Positions 1 to 6,182 of a stretch of DNA of 7,705 nt are shown piece by piece (positions within the stretch are counted from its first letter, which is position 1; each line of letters begins with the position of its first letter). A model generated the notes under the pieces. The model was not told where the DNA came from, made no database searches, and saw only the letters and a list, made by a program, of their open reading frames with translations. This DNA comes from Phycisphaerae bacterium. Lineage in GTDB: Bacteria > Planctomycetota > Phycisphaerae > Phycisphaerales > SM1A02. Location of the stretch: positions 1-7,705 of the forward strand of contig NYVS01000110.1 of the NCBI GenBank assembly GCA_002684755.1. The letters run 5' to 3'. The position numbers and the translations under genes are program-made.

Positions 1-56
1 AGGCGAGATGCAAATTTCATCAAATATGGAAAACTCAGAGGGGCCAAGAATGCAAT

Positions 57-61
57 AGGGG
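57..61 (+). promoter_or_regulatory. Candidate ribosome binding site (AGGGG) before ATG 71
   Basis: AGGGG at 57-61 lies nine bases before an ATG at 71, a normal Shine-Dalgarno distance. This is the best-looking start signal near the beginning of the large lipoprotein gene. The ATG is in frame 2, however, while the signal peptide and the whole TPR protein are in frame 1, so the site is useful only if a one-base indel or a frameshift lies between 74 and about 155. Confidence 0.4.
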
Positions 62-94
62 TCACTCAAAATGCCAATTTTGGAACTCGCGGCG

Positions 95-139
95 GGAGCC
101 ACGGAAGCCACCGGAGCCACCGGAGCCACCGGAGCCACC
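95..139 (+). repeat. Five-copy 9-bp tandem repeat (GGAGCCACC)
   Basis: Five adjacent 9-base units lie here: GGAGCCACG, GAAGCCACC, then three identical GGAGCCACC copies. The array sits directly before the signal-peptide region of the large lipoprotein gene. Because the unit is three codons long, gain or loss of copies keeps the frame. In frame 1 it reads as Ser-His-Arg repeats, a basic stretch that would suit the n-region of a signal peptide. In frame 2, the frame of ATG 71, it reads as Ala-Thr-Gly repeats. Confidence 0.9.
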
Positions 140-192
140 GGTTCCGGGCCACCTCGCGAGGCTTCCTGCTCGGACTTGCGTGCTTCGTCACG

Positions 193-3100
193 GTGGCCGG
201 ATGTGCCACCACCGGTGAACCGCCTTCGCGAAGCGGGACGGCATCAGCGATCGAGCAGGTCGACCGACGTGCGCGACTTCGTGCCGCCGCCGTCCAGGAG
301 CTTGAATCGACCCCGGAGGTCGTTCGGGTCCTGCCACCACCGCCGATGCTCGCGGCCGAAGACACGACGGAATTCACCGGCGGAAGAACGGTCCGGTCGA
401 TCGCGGAGGCGCATCTCGATCCGGCGATCGTTCGGCTCGAGCCGCCCGAGGCGGTATCGAGGCCCGCTTCGGTTCGTGCGATCCGCGGGTACGTCCGCGG
501 GCGAATGCAGCTTTCGGCGGGCCGACCCCAGGAAGCCATTCAACCGCTCGAATCGGCCGTCCGAGACGGTGCCGGCGACACCGCCTTGAGAGCGCTCGCG
601 GTCGCGTTCGACGAGGTTGGAAACGTCGCGGACGCCCTGGCGATCCGGCGGAGGCTCGCTGCTCGAGGATCCGCGGACGATCGCGACCTTCGATCCCTCG
701 GCCGTGAACTCGCGCGTCGACGTCGTTCCGAGGAGGCGCTCGCGGTGATCGCGGCGCGGTACCTCCGCGAAGTCGACCGAAGACCCCGGCTCGCCGCGGA
801 CGCGGTGCGGGATCTCATGCGGGCGGTCGAGGCGAGCGAAGGCGCGAGTGCCGCATCGGAACTTCGTGCGGCGGTGCTGGTGGAGGACGAAGGACGCCTG
901 CTGGCGAATCTGCCGGCGGCGGTCGCGGCGGAGTGTCTGCTGCTGGCGGGGGACGACGCGGCGAAACGGGGGCGGCCGATCCTCGCGGATGAACGATGGA
1001 GCGCGGCGGCCTTGTCGGGCGAGATCGATTCCGCGGTGCTCCGGCCGAGACTGGTCTGGTCGTCGGCGTCGCTGGGGCGTGACGCGACGGTGCAGGAGAT
1101 CCTGCTGGAGTCGAGCGTCGTACCGACGGGGGTGGACCGCGAGATGTTCGCGTTGCTCCGTGACGGCGGGGTCGAGCTCCCGGAACTTCGGGAGGCGCTG
1201 GTGGAGCGGATTCTCGCGACCCCGGACGATCTCGCGGCGTCGACGCTGCTGGTCTCGCTCGATCCGAAGCGTGCCGCGGAGATCATCGGTCGACTGGATG
1301 CCGCGGCGGTGCCCGCCGAGCTTCGAGTCGCGCTCGTCGATGCCGCGATTCCCGGCGGTCCGAGCGCCGGAGTCGTCGTGGCGGCGGGCGTGGTCGATTC
1401 GACCAGGTTGCTGGATGTGGCGGTCGATCGGCTGATCTCCGCGCCCTGGAGCGATCAAAGCCTGCTGGACGCACTGCTCGACGAGCGGGTGGTCGAGGGA
1501 TCGACGGACACCTCGCTGATTCGCGCCGAACTGCTTCGTCGGTACGAGCGACCGGGGCTCGCCGCCGACGCGCTCGCGGCCACCGGATTCCCGGCCGAGG
1601 ATCAGGTCCGCCGTGTGGTGCGGATTCGGATCGCCGGGGACGTCGCGGATCCCGCCGGCGTGCTCGCGGTCGCGGACGAACCGTTCGACGCGTCGATCGA
1701 GGCGGCCCGGATCGAAGGCCTGCTGGTCGCGGGTGAACCCGAGCTTGCGCTCGCCGGTGCGACCGATCTCGTCGCCAGGACGCCGAGCAGCGCCGAGTGC
1801 TGGGCGGCCTTCGGTGAGGCCGCGGGTCGATTCCGGGGCCGGGAGCTCGACGCGGCGGCGGCATACGCTCGGGCGATTCGACTGGGGGATCGACGGTGGT
1901 CGACGAGGATCGGGCTCGCGCGGACCGTGCGCCGCCTCGAAGGGGAGGTCGCCGCGGATTCCGAGATCGGAATGGTGGTCGCGATGGTCGCCGAGGAACC
2001 CGCGTTCAGGCCGCTGGTCGAAGCCGACCGCGCGATCGCGTCGGGTGATCTCGCGACGGCGTCGCGTCTGTTGGATGCGATGCTCGAGAATCCGGAGGCG
2101 CGGGAGGAGGTCCTGGTGAGACTCCTCGGCGTCTGGCAGGCCACCGGTCGCATCGCGAACGGGCGGCGCCGACTCGAATCGCTCCTTGATCTTCATCCGG
2201 CGGATCCCGTGCTGCAGGACGCGGTCTTCGCCCTGCGGCAGTCGGGCGCAAACCGGGCCAGGCTCCTCGAATCGCTTCGCCTCGAGTCCGCGGTGGCATT
2301 GTCGGGTCATCCGCGAAGGCGACTCGAACTGCTTCTCGCGGATCGACCGGAAGACGACGCGGAACGTGATCGGCTTGCGGGAATCCGGTTGGGCCATCGT
2401 CCGAATACCGCCTCCCGGAACATCGACGCGTTGGACCGCGCGATTCGAATGGAGGACGCGGCGGCGATCGATCGACTGCTGTCCGTCGTCTCCGGTCTCG
2501 ACCCTTCCACGCTCGCACCCCGCCAACGACGCCGGCTCGCGGACGTGGCCGCGGCGGTCCCCGATCCACGGGGTGGAACGATCGTCGATCGCGTGGCGAC
2601 CTGGTACCGCACCACCGACACGCCGGTCGACGTCGATGTCGCCTCGGCGATGGTTCGCACCCGCGGTGACGAAGCGGCACGGCCGGTGTTCGAAGATCTT
2701 CGTCCCGCCGCCGCCGCCACCTTTCTCGACCGAGACTGGCGGGCGGTGGGGCTGTCACTCTTCGACCTCGATCCGACGGCGTCCGCGGAACTTCTTCGGT
2801 TCGGGTTGCGAGCGCCGGATGCCGGAACCGAATCCGGGGGCGGGCTGCCACGCGCCGCGATCGCGGTCGCGATGGCCGCGGGGGGATCGGCGGACCTCGT
2901 GGTCGGGATGTTGGAGGCGGGAACCGAAGCCGGAATCGACTGGGCCGCGATCTACGAGGCGGGGGCCCCGAGGTGGGAGATCCTCGCCGCGGTCTCCGGG
3001 GACGCTTCGCTTCTCGGCCGGCTCGGATTGGCGAACGGACTCCTGGAAATCGCGGTGGCTGATCCCGAGGTCGATGCACCGACGATCAACAATCTGGGAT

Positions 3101-3633
3101 TCGCCCTCCTGGACGGGGATGCCGCCGCTCGTGAACGAGCGTCGACGCTGCTCGATCGGGCCTACGAGGTGGACGCGGGGAATCCAAGCGTGCTCGATTC
3201 CCTCGGCTGGTGTCGATACCTCCAGGGCCGCAACGACGCCGCGGATCCCGGTGGTGCCCTGGCCCTGATCGGTCGGTCGCTCCGGGCGAGAGCGGCCGCG
3301 GGTCGACCACTCTCCTCGGAGGTGCTCCTGCACTACGGCGACGCCTCCTGGCGGGCCGGTCGCGAGACCGATGCGGTCGCCGCGTGGAGTCGGATCACGG
3401 AGGAGACGCTTCGAAACGAGACCCTTGCACGCCGGCTGGCCGCGTTCGCCGGATTCCAGCGCGACGTCTGGGGCCGGGTGCTCGTCGATCCGCGATCGAT
3501 GCACGACCGGATCGACGGTCGGTGGGAGCGGGCGGCGGAGGCTCGACTGTCGGCGATCGCGGAGGACCGAGCCCCCGCGGTCACGCCCATCTGGGCGGAA
3601 GTCGGGGAGGGCGCGCAGGCCGCGTCGGAATGA
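193..3633 (+). CDS. Large TPR-repeat lipoprotein
   Basis: This is a protein of at least 1,146 residues, probably an exported lipoprotein scaffold built of TPR-like helix pairs. The boundary at GTG 193 is simply the first ordinary start in frame and is unlikely to be the real one. The frame upstream (about 142-204) encodes an Arg-containing stretch, a hydrophobic run (FLLGLACFVTVAGC) and a lipobox whose Cys is codon 202-204, so translation must begin further left. Residues about 100-190 hold TPR-like repeats (AGRPQEAIQPLESAV, RSEEALAVIAARYL). The long Ala/Arg/Leu/Asp-rich middle is degenerate alpha-solenoid. The C-terminus has the clearest repeats: NNLGFALLDGD (966-976), LDSLGW (1001-1006) and LLHYGDASWRAGRETDA (about 1045-1061), a pattern typical of TPR proteins in envelope assembly or secretion. 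A PPPP run is encoded at 334-345. The partner and exact role are unknown. It lies 75 bases before yebC on the same strand. Confidence 0.85.
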   Translation: MAGCATTGEPPSRSGTASAIEQVDRRARLRAAAVQELESTPEVVRVLPPPPMLAAEDTTEFTGGRTVRSIAEAHLDPAIVRLEPPEAVSRPASVRAIRGYVRGRMQLSAGRPQEAIQPLESAVRDGAGDTALRALAVAFDEVGNVADALAIRRRLAARGSADDRDLRSLGRELARRRRSEEALAVIAARYLREVDRRPRLAADAVRDLMRAVEASEGASAASELRAAVLVEDEGRLLANLPAAVAAECLLLAGDDAAKRGRPILADERWSAAALSGEIDSAVLRPRLVWSSASLGRDATVQEILLESSVVPTGVDREMFALLRDGGVELPELREALVERILATPDDLAASTLLVSLDPKRAAEIIGRLDAAAVPAELRVALVDAAIPGGPSAGVVVAAGVVDSTRLLDVAVDRLISAPWSDQSLLDALLDERVVEGSTDTSLIRAELLRRYERPGLAADALAATGFPAEDQVRRVVRIRIAGDVADPAGVLAVADEPFDASIEAARIEGLLVAGEPELALAGATDLVARTPSSAECWAAFGEAAGRFRGRELDAAAAYARAIRLGDRRWSTRIGLARTVRRLEGEVAADSEIGMVVAMVAEEPAFRPLVEADRAIASGDLATASRLLDAMLENPEAREEVLVRLLGVWQATGRIANGRRRLESLLDLHPADPVLQDAVFALRQSGANRARLLESLRLESAVALSGHPRRRLELLLADRPEDDAERDRLAGIRLGHRPNTASRNIDALDRAIRMEDAAAIDRLLSVVSGLDPSTLAPRQRRRLADVAAAVPDPRGGTIVDRVATWYRTTDTPVDVDVASAMVRTRGDEAARPVFEDLRPAAAATFLDRDWRAVGLSLFDLDPTASAELLRFGLRAPDAGTESGGGLPRAAIAVAMAAGGSADLVVGMLEAGTEAGIDWAAIYEAGAPRWEILAAVSGDASLLGRLGLANGLLEIAVADPEVDAPTINNLGFALLDGDAAARERASTLLDRAYEVDAGNPSVLDSLGWCRYLQGRNDAADPGGALALIGRSLRARAAAGRPLSSEVLLHYGDASWRAGRETDAVAAWSRITEETLRNETLARRLAAFAGFQRDVWGRVLVDPRSMHDRIDGRWERAAEARLSAIAEDRAPAVTPIWAEVGEGAQAASE

Positions 3634-3708
3634 ACCACAATGGCGGGCTGCGGGATCGTCCCGGCGGTTCGGACACGCACATTCGACAGCACTCCACGGA
3701 ACATACAG

Positions 3709-4446
3709 ATGGCCGGTCACAGCAAATGGGCCAACATCAAGCATCGCAAGGCCCGCGTCGACTCCAAGCGGAGCAAGCAGTGGAGCAACTGCAGTCGCGC
3801 GCTCATCGTGGCCGCCCGTGATGGTGGTGGCGATCCGAAGTTCAACACGACCCTTCGGTACGCCATCGATGATGCCAAGGCCGTGAACATGCCCAAGGAC
3901 ACGATCGAGAAGGCGATCAAGAAGGGCACCGGCGAGATCGAAGGAGAGACCTACGAACCCGCGCGATACGAGGGCTACGGTCCCGGCGGCGTCGCGATTC
4001 TCGCGGACTGCCTTCAAAGCAATGCGAACAAGACGGCTCCCGAGATCCGATCGATCTTCGACAAGGGCGGCGGCAACCTCGGCACGCAGAACTCGGTCGC
4101 GTTCGGGTTCACCCACGAAGGGGTGATTCATCTCGACGCGTCGAAGGCGGACGAGGACGAGGTCATCGAAGCGGCGCTGGAGGCCGGGGCGAAGGACGTC
4201 GCGACCGAGGACGGGCTGATGACCGTGTCGACCGAGCCGACGGATTTCATCGGGGTGAAGGACGCGCTCGTCGCGGCCGGATTCGAGATCGAACAGGCCG
4301 AGCTGACCTACACGCCGGGCACCACCGTGCAGCTCGACGTGTCGGCGGCGAAGAAGTTTCTTCGGCTGATCGACACGCTCGAGGATCAGGACGACGTCCA
4401 GCAGGTCCACCACAACGCCGAGATTCCGGACGAGGCCTACGAGTGA
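3709..4446 (+). CDS. yebC: YebC/PmpR (TACO1) family protein
   Basis: A cytoplasmic protein of 245 residues, the normal length for the YebC/PmpR/TACO1 family. The start is set by the family-diagnostic N-terminus MAGHSKWANIKHRK at ATG 3709; an in-frame ATG at 3640 would add 23 unrelated residues. Other hallmarks are GGGDP (39-43), NMPKD (60-64), AIKKGTGE, YEGYGPGG, the EIR...F.KGGGNLG block near the middle, and the C-terminal DDVQQVHHNAEIP. Family members were long annotated as transcriptional regulators. More recent work on bacterial YebC and mitochondrial TACO1 supports a role as a ribosome-associated factor that eases translation of polyproline stretches. The usual RGKIFTKL-like segment reads RSKQWSNCS (21-29), and the usual DNRNRT reads SNANKT, so it is somewhat divergent in the N-terminal and middle domains. 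Its last four bases overlap the acylphosphatase start (GTGA), pointing to translational coupling. Confidence 0.97.
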   Translation: MAGHSKWANIKHRKARVDSKRSKQWSNCSRALIVAARDGGGDPKFNTTLRYAIDDAKAVNMPKDTIEKAIKKGTGEIEGETYEPARYEGYGPGGVAILADCLQSNANKTAPEIRSIFDKGGGNLGTQNSVAFGFTHEGVIHLDASKADEDEVIEAALEAGAKDVATEDGLMTVSTEPTDFIGVKDALVAAGFEIEQAELTYTPGTTVQLDVSAAKKFLRLIDTLEDQDDVQQVHHNAEIPDEAYE

Positions 4447-4775
4447 ATCACCCGCCGCGGGAGGGCCGCCGGCGGGAGCAGGTGACCTTCTTCGGCCGCG
4501 TCCAGGGGGTCGGATTCCGGGCCTTGGTCGCCCAGGTGGCCGCGGGCCGGCCGGTGACGGGCTGGGTCCGGAACGAATCGGATGGTTCGGTCCGAATGCT
4601 CGTGGAAGGCGTTTCCGGGGACCTGGACGCCCTGATCGAGGTGATTCAGGATCGCCGGGGGCCGGATCTCGAGGCGGTGCACCGCGAAATCATCCCTCCC
4701 GAGGCCGTGAACGGGGGTGCTTCGGGCCATCTCGAGGGCTTCCGCATCAAGTTCAACCCGCTTCCGGACCGATGA
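4443..4775 (+). CDS. acyP: Acylphosphatase
   Basis: A small cytoplasmic enzyme of 110 residues that hydrolyses the carboxyl-phosphate bond of acyl phosphates. The acylphosphatase signature is intact: GRVQGVGFR (18-26) with the catalytic phosphate-binding Arg26, then GWVRNESDGSV (40-50) with catalytic Asn44. The domain is about 90 residues, and the first 12 residues (rich in Arg and Pro) are a short extension. The start is GTG at 4443, which overlaps the yebC stop as GTGA; no better start lies before the first beta strand (QVTFFGR). The C-terminal part (LEGFRIKF) matches the usual final strand. The gene stop (TGA 4773-4775) overlaps an ATG at 4772 belonging to the next gene's frame. Both catalytic residues are present, so it should be active. 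Confidence 0.95.
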   Translation: MNHPPREGRRREQVTFFGRVQGVGFRALVAQVAAGRPVTGWVRNESDGSVRMLVEGVSGDLDALIEVIQDRRGPDLEAVHREIIPPEAVNGGASGHLEGFRIKFNPLPDR

Positions 4776-4822
4776 GGACGTGCAGGGCCATTCTCCCCGG
4801 CCCCCGAAGGATCCCCGTCGAC

Positions 4823-5347
4823 ATGCACTCACTCCGCCTTCTTCCGTTGCTCTTCGCCGCTCTGACGCTCGTCGGGTGCGGGAGCCGTACCGCGACGTTC
4901 CCCGGCTACAGCGATCCCGAGGTCTGGAACGCGATGGTGACCGTGGCGAAGAATCCCGAGTACGACGACTGGTTCGTGTTCGAAAACGAGGTCTGGACCG
5001 ATCGTCCCGCGGGACGCATCGAGATCCACCGCTTCCTTCGTCGGGATCTCGTCCGGGTCGGCAACGATCCCGAACGACAGGAGGAGCGATGGAAGTTCGA
5101 GATCGCCTTCCTCAACACCGATCCGCCGACCATCGGTTTCTCCGCACGTCAGATCACGGTGCCCGCCCATCTCTGGCGTGAAGCCGACCGCTACTTCGCG
5201 GACATGCGTTCGATTCTCGGCGTGGAAGGCCTGGACGTCGTGGAGACCGTCGAGGTCGAGGTCGAAGTCGTCGATCCCGAACCGGACGTCATCGAGCTCG
5301 AGGCGCCACCGGCGGTCGATCTCAACGTGATCGACGGCGACGACTGA
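4823..5347 (+). CDS. Small hypothetical lipoprotein with acidic C-terminal tail
   Basis: I do not recognise this family. From ATG 4823 the protein is 174 residues and opens with a textbook lipoprotein signal, MHSLRLLPLLFAALTLVGC, with lipobox LVGC and the lipidated Cys at residue 19. An in-frame ATG at 4772 overlaps the acylphosphatase stop (ATGA) and would add 17 residues before the signal peptide. I prefer 4823 because it gives a normal-length n-region, but coupling from 4772 is possible. The mature part is mixed, with many aromatic and charged residues (YDDWFVFENEVW, EERWKFEIAF), suggesting a small beta-rich domain. The last 40 residues or so are strongly acidic, with VEVEVEV and several Pro residues, and look disordered. 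It should be membrane-tethered on the outer face of the inner membrane or at the outer membrane. Confidence 0.8.
   Translation: MHSLRLLPLLFAALTLVGCGSRTATFPGYSDPEVWNAMVTVAKNPEYDDWFVFENEVWTDRPAGRIEIHRFLRRDLVRVGNDPERQEERWKFEIAFLNTDPPTIGFSARQITVPAHLWREADRYFADMRSILGVEGLDVVETVEVEVEVVDPEPDVIELEAPPAVDLNVIDGDD
5249..5272 (+). repeat. Short hexamer repeat (GTCGAG) in the lipoprotein tail
   Basis: Four hexamer units follow one another: GTCGAG, GTCGAG, GTCGAA, GTCGTC. They encode the Val-Glu dipeptide run in the acidic C-terminal tail of the small lipoprotein. The repeat is in frame, so changes in copy number would only lengthen or shorten the tail. Confidence 0.75.
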
Positions 5348-5417
5348 ACCGCCCGGGATACGCCGCATCACCTCCTCGCAACAACCCTCGGACGCGTCCC
5401 CGGAGCGATCTGCGCCC

Positions 5418-6182
5418 GTGGTGCGACCGCTCGACGCCGACGAGAAACGAAGTCTGCGCGGTCTCGGCGTGCTCGCCGCGTGCTGGACGTTTCTTCCCGC
5501 GCTCGCCGGTTTCTTCCTGCTGGCGAAGCTCGGTGATGCATCGGATCTCCTTCGGACCATCGAGACCGACCTCGGTCGAATCGCCGCGATCGCCATCTTC
5601 GCGAGCTTCTTCGCGGTGACGTCGGGGCTGGGCGTGCTGCCGACCTACGCACAGGCGATTCTCGCCGGTTGGGCGTTCGGTGCCACCGGCGGCTCCGTGG
5701 GGGCCATTCTCGGCATCACCGCGGGCGCGATGCTCGGATTCGGTCTCGCGAGGCTGGTCTCCGGCGAACGCGTGCAGGCCATCATCGATGCCCGTCCGGT
5801 GGTCGCCGCCGTCCGGGATGCGATCCTCGGTGCCGGCGCGATTCGGGCCACCTACATCGTGGGTCTGCTTCGCCTGAGTCCGAACAGTCCCTTCGCCCTG
5901 TCGAATCTCGCCCTCGGCGGCGCTCGGACGCCGGTGATGCCCTATCTGCTGGGGACCATGTTCGGCATGGCGCCGCGGACCGTCCTCGCGGCGGTCTTCG
6001 CGGCCGGCGCCGCGGCGGACGGATCCCGCGATCTGGCCGCGGTCGTCCGTGAACGCGGGTGGTCGGTGACCCTCGCCGGCGTCGTGGTGCTGGTGATCGC
6101 GATCGTGGTGATCGGATCGATCGGCAAGCGGGCGCTCCGTCGGGCGCTCGATGCTCAGGAAGCCGCGAGCGAATCGAGCTGA
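5418..6182 (+). CDS. VTT-domain (TVP38/TMEM64, DedA-like) membrane protein
   Basis: A polytopic inner-membrane protein of 254 residues with the VTT (SNARE-associated/DedA-like) fold, whose members are linked to lipid scrambling or transport and membrane homeostasis. Hydrophobic segments lie at about 16-37, 55-75, 78-112, 142-168, 173-200 and 217-235. The Gly-rich signature GWAFGATGGSVGAILG (84-99) leading to FGLAR (108-112), and the motif RLSPNSPFALSNLALGG (152-168) followed by YLLGTMFGMAPRT (176-188), match the conserved R..P..PF...N...G and G..P elements of the family. The start is uncertain: GTG at 5418 and GTG at 5421 are the only ordinary candidates. The frame stays open upstream to at least 5343 without another start, and GGAG at 5402-5405 is a possible, rather distant, ribosome site. 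It lies 70 bases after the lipoprotein gene, and its 3' end overlaps the opposing gene by 28 bases. The substrate is unknown. Confidence 0.9.
   Translation: MVRPLDADEKRSLRGLGVLAACWTFLPALAGFFLLAKLGDASDLLRTIETDLGRIAAIAIFASFFAVTSGLGVLPTYAQAILAGWAFGATGGSVGAILGITAGAMLGFGLARLVSGERVQAIIDARPVVAAVRDAILGAGAIRATYIVGLLRLSPNSPFALSNLALGGARTPVMPYLLGTMFGMAPRTVLAAVFAAGAAADGSRDLAAVVRERGWSVTLAGVVVLVIAIVVIGSIGKRALRRALDAQEAASESS

Larger units (their letters stand above)
1..192 (+). other. AT-richer leader upstream of the TPR lipoprotein
   Basis: The first 90 bases are about 43% GC by hand count, well below the genes that follow, which suggests an intergenic leader carrying the promoter and ribosome binding site. 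Frame 1, the frame of the downstream TPR gene, has no stop from base 1 onward. It also has no ATG, GTG or TTG before 193, and its codons in 1-90 lack the strong G/C third-base preference of the gene, so I read this part as non-coding. A 16-codon ORF (ATG at 8, TAG at 56-58) is present but has no support. I could not pick out a convincing -35/-10 pair. From about 142 to 192 the frame-1 translation becomes a signal peptide, so the end of this interval is probably coding. Confidence 0.6.

Noticed and set aside
8..58. A 16-codon ORF in the leader, a possible leader peptide.
   Set aside because: No ribosome site can be assessed at the window edge, there is no regulatory codon run, and no attenuator-like hairpin follows.
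152..161. Perfect 10-base palindrome CCTCGCGAGG, a possible operator.
   Set aside because: Short, made of common GC-rich words, and inside the apparent signal-peptide coding region; chance is the simpler explanation.
71..589. A 172-codon plus-strand ORF from ATG 71 with a good ribosome site.
   Set aside because: After the repeat its translation turns into an Arg/Pro/Ser-rich sequence overlapping the TPR gene in another frame. The start may be genuine, but the downstream frame is not.
244..2526. A 760-codon open frame on the minus strand opposite the TPR lipoprotein gene.
   Set aside because: It lies entirely antisense to a gene with a signal peptide and recognisable TPR repeats. Its translation is Arg/Pro/Gly-rich with no domain pattern, as expected from strong GC bias that removes stop codons.
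3640..3708. An in-frame ATG 23 codons before the chosen yebC start.
   Set aside because: The YebC family begins at MAGHSKWANIKHRK, encoded from 3709; the added residues are not family-like.
2755..4413. A 552-codon open frame on the minus strand spanning the TPR gene end and yebC.
   Set aside because: It runs antisense across the unmistakable yebC gene and an intergenic gap, and its translation matches no family; it is a GC-driven shadow.
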